Source: Pseudisothecium myosuroides (taxonomy: Eukaryota; Streptophyta; Bryopsida; Hypnales; Lembophyllaceae). Taken from it: DNA of 64,000 nt. Below the pieces are notes generated by a model. That model was given only the letters and a program-made list of their open reading frames with translations. It did not search any database and was not told where the DNA came from. Shown piece by piece: positions 1-11,848 of the stretch. Positions within the stretch are counted from its first letter, which is position 1. Every line of letters begins with the position of its first letter. The stretch lies in assembly GCA_951799445.1 (NCBI GenBank), contig OX637287.1:40949724-41013723 (forward strand), given 5' to 3'. A program made the position numbers and the translations under genes.

Positions 1-214
1 TTATCAATCATACCAGAAATTCAAAAGATAGGCACTTATAGGGTGTTATTGCAATGAATTGAGAACCAATCATTCTTAAGAGGACCAAGAACCCACCAAA
101 TTTTAAGGAAAATAATTAAATTATATTCTAAGTCCAAAAAATTTAAGGAAGAAAATGTGATCATTCAACCAAATTTTAATGGAAATTTGCATTGAATGGA
201 TAGAAGTTGTATCA
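1..214. other. AT-rich flank, no gene seen
   Basis: AT-rich sequence left of the foldback element. I see no open frame, repeat or RNA gene that I can support here. Confidence 0.5.
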
Positions 215-1598
215 TATGTACAGTGGGGTCCCAATCAAAATGGTGTTTCGAAATCGCAGGGAAGGAAATTTTGCATTTGCCAACTTTGACAGCCTCCCGA
301 GGGCTCAAAAGTTGATCTTTGACTATGAAATTTTTACCATAGCATCATCTTTAAGTTAATTATATGGGTACCAAATTTCAAGGCCAGATGATTTTCGAAT
401 CTCCCAACATGTATAGCCGTGAAATTTTTTCACTATGGCCAACTTTGACACCCTCCCAAGGACTGAATTTTTTTTTCTATGAAATTTTTGTCATAGGACC
501 ATCTATATGTTGATTACATTTTTGAAAAATTTCAAGTCCAGAAGACCCCCACAAAAATGGATGTTCAAAATCTCCCAACATGTGTAGTTGTGAGAAACAA
601 TTTCACTACTACCAACTTTGACACTATCCCAAGGGTTGAAAAATTGTTAATTTACCATGAAATTTTTATGATGAAATAATCTCTATGTTAATAACATGTG
701 TGCCAAATTTCAAATTCAAAAAAATCAAACAAAAAAATATATGCTAGTTCTACCAATGTGTACAGCTATGAGAGAAATTTCACTACTACCAACTTTGATA
801 CTATCCCAAGGGCTGAAAAAAAACATTTTACCGTGAAATTTTTGGCATGAAATCATCTCTATATTGATAAAATGTATGCCAAATTTCAAGTTCAAAAGAT
901 TTATAAAAAAAAAGATATTCTAATTCTATCAATATGTGTAGTTCTGAGAATGACTTTCTACATCCATGTGAAATTCTACCCAAAAAATGACACTATTCCA
1001 AGGGTTGAAAAAATCGTTCTCACAACTACACTTGTTGGTAGAATTAGCATATATTTTTTGTGTGATTCTTTTGAATTTGAAATTTGGCACACATATTATT
1101 AACATAGAGATTATTTCATCATAAAAATTTCATGGTAAATTAACAATTTTTCAACCCTTGGGATAGTGTCAAAGTTGGTAGTAGTGAAATTGTTTCTCAC
1201 AACTACACATGTTGGGAGATTTCGAACATCCATTTTTGAGGGGGTCTTCTGGACTTGAAATTTTTCAAAAATGTAATCAATATATAGATGGTCCTATGAC
1301 AAAAATTTCATAGAAAAAGAAATTAAATTCAATCCTTAGGAGGTTGTCAAAGTTGGCCGTAATGAAAAAAATTTCACGGCTATACATGTTGGGAGATTTC
1401 AAATATCTTTTTTTGTGTAAATCATCTAGCCTTGAAATTTGGTACCCGTATAATTAACTTAAAGATGATGCTATGGTAAAATTTCATAGCCAAAGATCAA
1501 CTTTTGAGCCCTCGGGAGGCTATCAAAGTTGGCAGATGCAAAATTTCCTTCCCTGCGATTTCGAAAACGCCATTTTGATTGGGACCCCACTGTACATA
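215..1598. repeat. 1.4-kb foldback (long inverted repeat) element
   Basis: The left arm starts TATGTACAGTGGGGTCCC at 215 and reappears as its reverse complement ending at 1598. The arms pair over roughly 500-550 bp each, leaving an imperfect central loop at about 770-1020. Each arm is built from ~160-177-bp tandem units marked by the word AACTTTGA followed by a CCCAAGG-like word, near 282, 441, 614 and 791, with mirror copies in the right arm. There is no credible coding capacity. This looks like a foldback transposon or large MITE; transcribed, it would form a long hairpin RNA. A target-site duplication is not obvious. Confidence 0.85.
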
Positions 1599-3196
1599 AC
1601 ATTTGCCAGTAGCAATTAACTGAGTTGCCTTCCTACCAATGGAATGATGTGAAAATATTCCATAGCATTTCATCCCCAAATGAGATGGTGTGGAATATTC
1701 TATACCCCGTCAGGAATTACAAGGACAGATGTTAAGAGGGTTCAAACTTCAAAGTACTAATTTGGAACTTGATGTGATTTATTTCAATTGATTGGAGAAT
1801 ACAATTATTGTACCACTATTCATCACTACTCTCCTCCAAATAAAGCACATTTACAATATTTTTTTAATATAACAATCATAAACATTTAATACAAACTTAC
1901 CTCAAAATCTAAAATAATAATGATATCAAGTCATCAATTCAATAGGTCTTGAGATTTGGCGCTTTAGATTTAGATGAATTTTGTAGATGGCGCTTGAAGA
2001 GAAGAAAAGGTAGCTCTCTGCAAGCTACTGAATTAATTTTCCATGTCAAAAATTTTAGAATTCTAGATCACCCTAAACCAATCAAAATGTGACATGTGAC
2101 ACTTTTTTTTCCTTGATGCAAAGGTGAATCACATGGGGGCATAACATTGTTTACCAACGTTGGGGGGGGGGGGTCCTTTTGCTCCTCGTAGAAGCGGGAG
2201 CCCCCAAACGTTGCACTTGTCAACTTACTGTAGCCACTACTCAATTAGCCAATCAGGAGTTGTTTGGCTCTATCGGACTTCGCATCGACCATTACATCAC
2301 AAATGAAATACTAACCGACTGGGCAATGAACTTGATTGTATTTTAGCTAAACTACATGTCAGGGATCTCCAAAGGGAATTACCCTTCCTTTGACACGGAA
2401 TGCAAGAGCCCAATTAGCAACGTTATAAAACGTTAAACCCATCCTACAAAGTGGAACCAACAAGTTGCATTTATCTTTAGGAAAATTGCATTTATCCCTA
2501 AGAAAAATGCGGGAAATTTTTATTTAGTGCTCACAATAAAATTTGCAAATTTTGAATTCAAATTTGCAATTGGAACCCCCAGATAATTTAAGGGGGTCTA
2601 CTAAACACGGCACAAAGTAGGGGACTTTTTTTTTTTACTTTTACCCCAAGAACACAAAATTCACCCTGCTGGTCCCACGAAGTGGGAATCACGTGAGTCT
2701 CACGTCGCTTCAACCCTAGGCGTCGTCTTTAGTTGCCGCCGCCGATCTCAGGCGCCTAAGAGTAATCTACTCCATTCCAACATATCAAAACCTAGATTAT
2801 GCGTCATTGGATCCTCGAATTTCCTAGATATTCTGCCTCCTCCTCTTCGAGGCTCCTCGTATTCCATTGCACAACGGAGCTTTGGCGATGGAGGTCGCAA
2901 GAGTCTTTGAGGGTTTTAGATCCCTAGTTTTTGAGCTTCGTGTCCGAAATCGCTCTCAATCCGTCCTTGGCTCCTTGCGCTCTGCAGAAAAAAACCACTG
3001 CTAGTTTTTTGAGTTTTTTTTTGACGCTTGCATTTTCAGCAGCCGCTTTGTTCTCGGCCGAGCGCTAGGGTTTAAGCAGTCGTTCAATTTTTTTCTACTG
3101 GCGGAGAGCGCCGTCTTTCGAGCTTGCATTGGATGAGGGGACAAGGACGAGGAGGAACTTGAGTACCGTCTTGGAGGATATGGTACCGAGATTCTA
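1599..3196. promoter_or_regulatory. Upstream region of the deoxynucleoside kinase gene
   Basis: Non-coding. The distal part is AT-rich and contains a MITE (2140-2428) with a run of 12 G at 2162-2173. From about 2680 the sequence becomes GC-richer, as expected for a promoter and 5' leader. A CACGTG G-box lies at 2690-2695, followed by a second CACG core. No clear TATA box was found. Confidence 0.4.
2140..2428. mobile_element. MITE, CATAACATTGTT family, copy 1
   Basis: The left end reads CATAACATTGTTTACCAAC and the right end is a degenerate inverse near 2412-2428. The inner part shares a 'gggtcc...gggagcccc' block and an AACGTTGCA-like word with the element at 13113-13391, and its ends match those at 36991-37170. 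The right border is uncertain. Confidence 0.55.
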
Positions 3197-6100
3197 ATGC
3201 CAATTCTTCCACGGCCGTTTCTTCTTTACATTCGGTGCTCGATGATGCAACCGGGAGCATTTTCGGCTTTGAAGCCAGCGGAAGGGGTGGTTCAAATGTC
3301 AGGGAAGGGGAAGCTGTGGTATGCTTTGCTTTCAGAGAAGAGGCTGGTGACTGGTGGCCGAACGACTCTTGCAAATCGCTGGTGTAACGCTAGTGGTAAG
3401 CTTGCGGAGCCTCTGGTGAAGCATTGGGATGGGGTGAAGGGGAATTCTGTTAGGAAGGGTTTGGATTTGTCGAGCTTCTGGTCCGTTCACAGGGCGGACG
3501 TTAATCTGTTTAAGGGTTTTAGTACGGCGCGAGTCGTGTCCAAGAATTTGGGTGAGGTCGTTAATGTGCCTGGGGAACTTGGAGAAGATAGCGTTCTTTC
3601 TGTAGATCAGACCGGCGTTTGCGAAGGTCGACTGGACCGCACCGAAGCTGTTTCTCTTGAAGGTGGAGGGAATGGAGAGGGTTTTCCGAGTGCGGAGAAG
3701 AAAACGGATGCAGAGTTGGACGGTAATGCTTAAACCCTGAATGCCTACCAGGTTTTGGATAGAACTTACGTGTAGTGATAATATATGACTTTTACAACGT
3801 CTTGGAAGTTCGTACCCAAGAGAAATCATTATGCATGATGATAAGAAATCATCCATACAGTCAAAACGTGGAACAATCTTCAATTAAATCAACTCATTGT
3901 AATTTAGTTCTTAGTTGCAGAGGTTTTGGATGTCTTCTTCAACTGAAAACATACCTCTGTATTTATCAGGAAGAATGCGAGAGCGAAGAAGAAGGTTCCT
4001 AGGCGTAAGTGTTCCGCGACATTTGCAGGAGCCTCTTCCTGATTTGCTCACTGTTCCTGGAATTGGACCTCGGAACATGGAGAAGTTAGTTTCGAAAGGA
4101 ATCGCCAAATTGGCAGAGCTCAAGCAGCTGTATCGTGACAAGGTATTGTCTCACGTAGTTGGAAATCCTCAGCACTGATCTTTGTTGAAGTGAATACAGC
4201 AAGAGGCGCTATGAATTCCTTGTTAGAATATTCTGGTATGCATCATTATTCCTGAGGGATTTGCTCAAGGTTTTTTTTTGGATACGTCTACATCTTTTCT
4301 TTTGCGGCAAAGTTTTTTTCCAATCTTCAATGAATATTGCTCCCACTTTGCTTGTAGTTTCGGGATAATGGCTCTGAGAAGATGGTGGAGTACTTGCGGA
4401 GTTCGGTAGGTATTCTTCACAAGCATCATGCAGCCAGCATCACCAACTACATCAGAGACAAGGTGGAGGCCGAGCTGGCTCCTAAAGACGAAGGAGCTCG
4501 CCCTAGAAAGCGCTTAACTTTCTGTGTGGAAGGCAACATCAGCGTCGGCAAGTCTACATTCTTGCAGAGAATTGCAAGCGAGACTCTTGAGCTACAAGAT
4601 CTTGTAGAGGTATTATTCAATATTTCTTCCCTCTTATACCACCGCTGAATAGTCTTGTTGAGCCTCACTTACACTTACTTAACGTGGGAATGCATATAAT
4701 TTTGTACCATGATTTAAGTCATTCTTTTGAGAACTGAGTGTGTAAGTTTTACCTTTAGTATTATGTTTCTGACTGTGGGCGACTTTCTTTTATAGATCGT
4801 CCCAGAACCTGTCGGAAAGTGGCAAGATGTAGGTGCCAACCATCACAATATTCTGGAGTCATTTTATCGGGAGCCAGAACGATACGCCTACACATTCCAG
4901 AACTACGTATTTGTAACCCGTCTAATGCAGGAGCGAGAATCTGCTCATGGGGTCAAGCCTTTGCGTTTGATGGAGCGAAGTGTCTTCAGTGACCGGATGG
5001 TACGCTTTGTGAATTATTTCCCAGTTCAAGGCCTTCATTCTTTCTTTATGAATTTGCTCTGGTGAACTAGTAAGAGTACTATTCATGCGTTACTGGCTCC
5101 TCTGTATGTCATGAGCAGGTCTTCGTCCGTGCTGTCCATGAGGCCAAGTGGATGAGCGAGATGGAAATCAGCATATACGATTCATGGTTCAATCCAGTTG
5201 TGTCGGAACTACCAGGATTAGTTCCCGACGCCTTCATTTACCTTCGGGCTAGCCCAGACACTTGCATGCAGCGTCTTCATTCTCGAAAGAGGCAAGCGCT
5301 CTATAAATCCATGTGCATGCAATTATCCAGCTGTCAAATTCCGGGATCTCAACTCTATTCTGTGATTGGTGCCATAATCAGCGGTAAATTTGTCTTCATG
5401 AATGAATAAAACGACTGATTGCCCGTGTCGCGTGTCTTACGAATAACTTGTGTGACTGTTCGTAGCTCTAGCTTTCTAGAGTAACTTACACTAGTGTTAT
5501 TGTTGCAGACCGGAAGAACAGGGAGTTAGTTTAGAGTATCTTCAAGGGCTCCATGAAAAACATGAGCAATGGCTTTTACCAGCGCAGACTGTCAGTGGGG
5601 GGGTACTTTCTGTTAGTCCAGCCCTCAGGGAGCCCATGTCCCACCGAATTCGTGATCGGGTGTTCTATTTGGAGGGCGATCATGTGCACTCGTGTATCCA
5701 AAAGGTTAGTCCGGCATCTTTATGAACTCAATATCTCGTAATCATGAGCTACCAATTTGTACTCTGTACTGCAATTCTGAAGTTGACTGCAATGATGCAC
5801 CTGAATTAACAACATTACCTAATATAAATCATACTTAAATCATTTTTAATATTTTTGAATGTGCCTATGACGATATCTGTGAATCATGCATACGACAAGT
5901 CTAAGACTATCGAATGTTGCCGATTTCTATTGTCACTACCACTGAGGCACATGTTTTGTCAGTGTCCTAGTTGGAATCTTGTACTGAACATCTGAATCAT
6001 TAAATCGATGAGAGGAGTTTGACATTGTCCAAATTTTTGACTTTACGAGTGTGCTTATGACGATAGCTGTGAATCATGCATACGACGAGTCTAGGACTAT

Positions 6101-7259
6101 CGAATGTTGCCGATTTCTATTGTCACTACCACTGAGGCACACGTTTTTGTCAGTTTTCTAGTTGGAATCTTGTACTGGACATTAAATCGATGAGAAGAGT
6201 ATGACATTGCCTAATGTTTTTTTCTCTCTGAGTGTGCTTATGACGATATCTGTGAATCATGCATACGACGAGTCTAAGACTATCGAATGTTGCCGATTTC
6301 AATTGTCACTACCACTGAGGCACATGTTTTGTCAGTGTTCTAGTTGGAATCTTGTACTGAACATCTGAATTATTAAATCGATGAGAGGAGTTTGACATCG
6401 TCCAAATTCTTGACTTTACGAGTGTGCTTATGACGATATCTGTGAATCATGCATACGACGAGTCTAGGACTATCGAATGTTGCCGATTTCAATTGTCACT
6501 ACCACTGAGGCACATGCATTGTCAGTGTTCTAATTAGAATTTTATACTAGAGATCTGAATCACTGAATCGATGAGAGGAGTACGACATTACCAATGAATT
6601 TGAGGGTTTGGCATGAATAGTGGAGTGGTGAAGCAGAATTCCTCCGAGTTGTCTGAGAACGCAACTATTGCTCAACCAATTTTATGACCACTGTTAACAA
6701 AGAGTTGAGGAATTTCCGGAGTCAGTTTGAGAAAAAACAGGTGTGGGTGTTTCTTCATTTTTACATATCGCAATCTGATTTTGCAGGTTCCCGCACTGAT
6801 GTTGGATTGTGATACGAACATTGATTTCAATAAAGATATTGATGCGAAAACAGAGTAAGACCTTGAATTCTTGGACTTTTTAAATCTCTAGTATGCTCTT
6901 ACTTATAACTTGTGGGAATATTAGTGTTGTCTTTTACATGACTCGGTTCCAAATTCCGAAGATGATCCGATTGTAAAGGGTCTTGACTTTTGTTCGTGGG
7001 ATTACATGTCTTGGTTACTTTTAAGACATGCTTTTCTGCTGCTTAATGTTGTTCTTCTTGTGGTTGAAGGTATGCAAGACAAGTAGCAGAGTTCTTTGAG
7101 TATGTGCAACAAACAAAGGACAATCAACTGGGAGCTGCAAGTCAGATTGTTGTACCACGATCAGGAGGCCTGTTAGGACCTGATGGAGCTCATCTCCTGG
7201 GTAACATGCCACTGGATGCAAACGATCTCAGTCGACGGATCTCTTCCCTCCGTGTGTAA
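3197..7259 (+). CDS. Deoxynucleoside kinase (plant dNK type), organelle-targeted
   Basis: Phosphorylates deoxyribonucleosides for dNTP salvage. Exons: 3197-3722, 3970-4142, 4358-4609, 4796-4999, 5119-5291, 5509-5704, 6787-6854, 7070-7259; all phases join to give 593 residues. The basic, Ser/Ala-rich N-terminus resembles an organelle transit peptide. Exon 2 carries a helix-hairpin-helix-like stretch (LTVPGIGPRN, about 200-210). The Walker A loop GNISVGKST is at about 292-300 and the dNK-family ERS motif at about 377, followed by a segment with conserved WMSEMEISIYDSW and LVPDAFIYLRASPDTC and a C-terminal LEYLQGLHEKHEQWLL stretch. This layout agrees with the Arabidopsis dNK protein as I recall it. 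The in-frame Met at 3242 is an alternative start. Intron 5 is GC-AG. The gene converges on the phosphatase gene downstream. Confidence 0.93.
5292..5508 (+). other. GC-AG intron
   Basis: Exon 5 ends ...AAAGAG and the intron starts GCAAGC; the acceptor is TTGTTGCAG at 5508. No GT donor keeps the frame here. Joining 5291 to 5509 gives RKRPEEQGVSLEYL, which matches the conserved family sequence, so the GC donor is well supported. Confidence 0.85.
5866..6596 (+). repeat. Intronic tandem repeat, 4 x ~188 bp
   Basis: Lies in intron 6 of the kinase gene. The word GAATCATGCATACGAC occurs at 5881, 6071, 6254 and 6444 (spacing 190, 183, 190). Each unit also contains CGAATGTTGCCGATTTC, CACTACCACTGAGGCAC and ATCGATGAGAGGAGT-like words. 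Units are highly similar, so the expansion is recent. Confidence 0.9.
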
Positions 7260-8450
7260 TTAGCAATCTCAACATGTTTAATCCTCACCTTGGCAGTGGG
7301 GTGGATGCATTGAATCAGGATTACAGTTCTTAATGCCATATCAGAGACTAAACTTCAACTGAGGTTATGCCTGCATCGCCATGCAAATACTTTCAGACCT
7401 CTCGACGTTGAGGATGCGGCAAAGTTATTTTGGGCAAAAACTGTTCGAGAGTTATTTTTGGGCTTCTCGAGACTGGATGGTGCAGAAACTCTTGCTTTGA
7501 AGTTCAGAGTTCTGTTACTAGGCTGGCGCCAGGCGGAGCCGTTACTGAATCCTTGATGATCAAGTTCCACTGCGACCCTGACTTGTAAGATATCCCATGG
7601 TCAGTTTACATGAAGATCTCATCCACTGCATCAACCAGGACAACTGGAGCTGGAGTACCTGCATGCTGTCCTTGGTGGAGAATCAATCTTGGCCAACGTG
7701 CTGTGTCACCGCAATTGCAAGACGATTCTTCAGTGGTTGCCTTTTGTATAGCCTTCTTTTATTTCTCTCAATTGTGTTTCAATGAGCACATCAACATAGC
7801 TGTGGAAGCCACACGTTTTGCAGTGGTACTTGCTTTTCAGTTTGCTCACCAGCTTCTTTGCTATGTGAAGGCTGATTGACTTTCAATTATCGTTATTAAT
7901 ACTGAATGGGGCTTTGTTGTTTTGAAACCCTCTCGTTGCAATTGTGTGCTGATGGTCTGAACATCTGAGCAGACCAGCGAACTGTGTCAGGTGCTGTGGT
8001 TGTCTGCTGATCGTACCTTGTTTTGTTTTTTCCGTTTCCCTGCAATTTACTTTCAACTTGGCCACTTGACTTTAAAAGCACTCATGGCACCTAGCTGAAA
8101 GTGATTTTTACATTCAATACATCTGCAGGATTACGTTCTACTTTCTCCGAAGACCCTGAATTGTTATGCGCACATTTGATGGGAGAATTTCCTCGTCATC
8201 TGCAAACACAAATGAGCTCATTTAGAAGTCCATTTGTACCTTTAAAAAACAAGCACAAGTGATGATTTCGTGCAATGTATGCCTCCAATGTTGAAATTAA
8301 ATGTGAACCAGAAAACATGAAATCTTACCTGTCAACTGGGACAGCACTTTTCAGCAACTATGCTCGACTGCTCATTCGGAAATTTTTAGGTGCAGGTGCA
8401 CCTGACATAACCATGAAAACAATTCACAAACTCCAAGCAGAAGCAGAAGC
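7260..8450. other. Convergent intergenic region
   Basis: 3' flank of the kinase gene (+) and of the phosphatase gene (-). The short open frames here lack codon continuity or family similarity. It should hold both 3' UTRs; I see no other gene. Confidence 0.5.
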
Positions 8451-11400
8451 TCAATCCCACTTAGCTCGTCGACACCGGTGACACTGCCCAGTCGGCCTCG
8501 CTCTCCGCTGCCCCCGCACCCACGCATTCAGCTTCCCACTTGTGCCTTGTGCCTTGAAGCTTCTCACTCTCTGGGAGACTCGGTACTCAAAGCCAATGAC
8601 ATCCGGGATATGCCCACTGTCTTTGATCCGAAAGAAGCGACACAGCCTGGAATTCTCCAAGTCCCGAAACCTGGGATGCAAGAACCGATGCACACCCCAA
8701 AACCAAAGGCCACCCAAGAGAAGTCCCAGAGCCGCACCTGCGAGCACTTGGGCGACGGAGTGGTAGCCCAAGTAGACGCGCGAGTACATGACCAAGGGGG
8801 AGAGGAACCAGGGCAGGGCGATGGTGAGCTGCTTCACGTAGACGGCGGAGAAGGTGAAGTGGAAAGTGGACAGACAGGTGAGGTAGATGGCGAAGAAGAG
8901 CATGAACTGGGAGTGACCCGAGGGCCAGCCGTAGGACTCGCAGGCTTCCAAGGAGAAACAGGTGAGCGGGCGGGGCTCCTGCACCACGTTCTTGAGGATC
9001 TGCATGGCAGCAGCCAACAAGAATGGATCAAGAGCGGTTGGTCAAGCAATCTGATTCATTCGGAAAGTCAAAAACAAATAAATTCATAGAACAAGGCTGT
9101 GGATTCTTTAGAACAAGCTCGGGCATTCAACCTGAGGAAATGGTTACGTGCAAGGGTCTAGATAGAATTGCACTCAGAGAAAATCAGTCGACACTGGATC
9201 TGGGTTCCAATTTCTAGGTTTTCAATCGATCATATCTGACATGCGTTCTGGGGTCGATTCTCGATCATTAAAGACTAACAAAGACCACGCAAAGAATGTC
9301 ACGACGTACGCCGTCTGGCTACGATGCTTATTGCAGCGGATGAGATGTGCGTGTAACCTAATCAAAATCTGGTAGAATTCTGGTATTCTTGCAATAGAGG
9401 GTAAGGTTTCTGAATACCGTGGCACCTTGTCATGTGAGGTTCTGGTAATCTTGAGTTCTGAATCTGGCACTAAAGGTGGAATAGTTTCCTTAGGGTTGTT
9501 GGCCTCTAGTTTCAAGAATGTTATGGTTGTGAGATTGTAGCGAACCTAAAAAACTCTAGATTGAAAAGACTGAAAACATTTGCTGTGGAGAGAGAGCGTG
9601 GATGCCTGCTATTCCATAACATTCAGTAGCCTTCAGAAAGGCTGCCTTTTCCTCTCCGAAGTCCTCATCCACGACTTTCATCCCCACTTAATTTATGTAA
9701 GCTTCGGTATCGAGATAGTGACAGTACATTATGGTATGTTCCATTTTCTTTTCTTAATTTTAGGACTATACATACAAATCATCAAATATTGTAGTGAAAG
9801 ATTTTGGCAAAGACTCCAATGAGTAATACACTAATGCCTCGTTAATATTTGCAGTTAATAACTTCTCTTGGGTTTCGAAGGGAAAGATAGCTCTATATAT
9901 ACACACGGGGTGGTAGGAAGTACAACAATCCATGTGGGATAAATAAATTAGAATTTGTAGGTTCTCATGCACTCATAGTTAAGTCAAAAACAAAGAATTG
10001 TGTTAAAAGTAGAATTTCAGACCTCGTTTAGGCATAGTAAAATAACTTATCTCAAACAACTTTGAACTAAAAAAAGTTGGTAAATGAAGATAAGTTTCAC
10101 GTCCAAAAATCCGGTTGGGATTTTGAATCTCCAATCAAAATTTATGAATAAAATTTGGAAAGGGGTTGGAATGGATTTTAAAATGACTTTGTAGAAAATG
10201 TCCATTAAAAATCCTCTCCAAAATTTATTCATAACTTTTGATTGGAGATTCAAAATCCCAAACGGATTTTTGGAGGTGAAACTTATCTTCATTTAACAAC
10301 TTTTTTTAGTTCAAAGTTTTTTGAGATAAGTTATTTTACTATGCCTAAACAAGGTTTGAAATTCTACTTTCAACACAATTCTTTGATTTTGACTTAACTA
10401 TGAGTGCATGAGAACCTACAAATTCTATTTTATTTATCCCACATGGATTGCTCTACCTCCTACCACTCCATGTGCATATAAAGAGTTGTCTTCTCTCTTC
10501 TCGAGTACAATGCATCAAATGGTTCCAATTCAAAATGAGGTAATTCTACAATAACATAGAAATCACTACTCTCAATGAACCCATTAGCATTTTGTTTGAA
10601 GTTCCCATTGTTTTGTATTCAGTTTTACTTGGAAATTTTAATTTTCCACTACTTCAGTGTACAGTCGCGACGCAGGCTCGAAGTTCAGTTCTGACAAATA
10701 TTGACAATTGTCCACACGAAATTAGTAGTTACTGATATGGTGCGGAATATACCGCACCATTTCGTTCGGGGGAGGGCAGAGCCAGTGACTGCTACTGAAT
10801 GTTAGGGCATTCCCACCAGTACACGCGCTGGGTCCCTCGCTCTTCAAACTGGATGAAAAGCCCTACGGGCCCTTCCTAAGATTCTCTTGAACACTCAATC
10901 TTCGCGTGTCAAGAATTGGCCCTTGAGATTACTATTCATCCTAAGTTTAGTTGCTTTATCCTTTATGCCACTTGATGAGTGGTCTTTTGACTATTTATGG
11001 GCCATGTTTGGTGAGCACCGGTGAGGGACAAGGAAATTGAGGGCCCTTCCAAATTAGATGGAAAATCTGAGCGTGTCAAGTTGGGAGGGTACTGGTGGGA
11101 ATGCTCTTATGTTGAAGGTAGCAGTTTTCAAAATTTTATATTGACCCTAAAATAGGGGTGCAATCTGGAAATTGCTGCACCGGGGTTGGAGATACCTGAG
11201 CTCCCTTTTAGTGGAGTCGTAGGAAGAAGACGAGCATTGGCCACTCGTTCAGCGCAATGCATTCTTTCTACAATGCTGGTTGTTAAACTTTTAGTACCTC
11301 CCATATAAGATAAGCTCAAAATTGTGCACAAGAAAATATGAATTCCTTTTTCAAGGGTGTTGAGACAACTCCTTGAAAGTATTATAAGGTCAACTCAGAA

Positions 11401-11832
11401 GAAATTTAGTTTTTTGGCTTCGTTTCGGTATGAACTCTAACGTCCAGACGTTGAGACAAAAAACTTGTAAAACAATGAAATAAAGGGAGGTGAACATGAC
11501 CTTCGAAAGTAAGGAAAAATGCATGACGTTTGAAGGGTATGAGAGTGAGATTTGAAGGAAGACGGTTGTGAAATTTTTTGAGTTACCTGATTGCAAGTTT
11601 CGCAAATGAGGAGGCCCATGGCGAAGAAGAAGGTCTGGAGCTCGCGTCGGAAGAGGAGCAGTGTGGTGAACCCCCCGAAGGCGATGAAGACCGGCAACAA
11701 GGAGAACCATCCCCTGACCCAGCCGAAGCAATCGCCGGCTTTGTACCGGATGTGCGTCAACGACACCGCCACTAGCGCACTCGCGGTGCTGAACAACCGT
11801 TTCGGCACTTGGAAGATCTGTGTCTTGTTCAT
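8451..11832 (-). CDS. PAP2 phosphatase, LPP-gamma / dolichyl-diphosphatase type
   Basis: Membrane lipid phosphatase acting on phosphatidate or polyprenyl diphosphates; the plant LPP-gamma relatives are plastidial. Exon 1 is 11587-11832 (ATG at 11832), exon 2 is 8451-8999, and the 2587-bp intron joins in phase 0, giving 264 residues. The three PAP2 motifs are present: KNVVQEPRP (85-93), PSGH (108-111) and SRVYLGYH (155-162). Motif C3 is followed by SVAQV, so the usual distal Asp is Gln, as in dolichyl-diphosphatase relatives. The segment LTHIRYKAGD plus several hydrophobic helices matches LPP-gamma as I recall it. The C-terminal ~35 residues, rich in Arg and Gly, extend beyond the usual end. 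The intron holds two TIR-type elements. Confidence 0.92.
9888..10490. mobile_element. ~600-bp palindromic MITE in the phosphatase intron
   Basis: Near-perfect inverted repeat: the left arm (CAATCCATGTGGGATAAATA, GCACTCATAGTTAAGTC, GGCATAGTAAAATAACTTA) is repeated in reverse complement up to about 10490. The centre is a second inner inverted repeat (ATCCGGTTGGGATTTTGAAT and its inverse at ~10230-10275). No coding capacity. A whole-length hairpin like this is typical of a young foldback MITE. Confidence 0.85.
10736..10764. repeat. Short perfect hairpin
   Basis: ATGGTGCGG, a 6-base loop AATATA, then CCGCACCAT. A 9-bp stem in the phosphatase intron just before the TTA-flanked MITE. Function unknown. 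Confidence 0.5.
10805..11106. mobile_element. 302-bp MITE with TTA target duplication
   Basis: Ends are GGGCATTCCCACCAGTAC (left) and the inverse GTACTGGTGGGAATGCTC (right). TTA flanks both ends (10802-10804 and 11107-11109), the signature of PIF/Harbinger-type insertion. No coding capacity. It sits inside the phosphatase intron. Confidence 0.85.
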
Positions 11833-11848
11833 AGTCCGTTCTTGCCCA

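Noticed and set aside
2162..2173. Run of 12 G considered as a G-quadruplex regulatory site
   Set aside because: A single G run within a MITE; other copies lack it, so it is more likely slippage.
3332..3883. 183-codon minus-strand frame
   Set aside because: Overlaps kinase exon 1 antisense and has no recognisable domain.
5866..6596. Regularly spaced repeats considered as a CRISPR array
   Set aside because: Units are ~188 bp tandem copies with no unique spacers, in an intron of a plant gene.
8478..9089. 203-codon plus-strand open frame
   Set aside because: It is the antisense shadow of exon 2 of the PAP2 phosphatase, whose catalytic motifs are on the minus strand.
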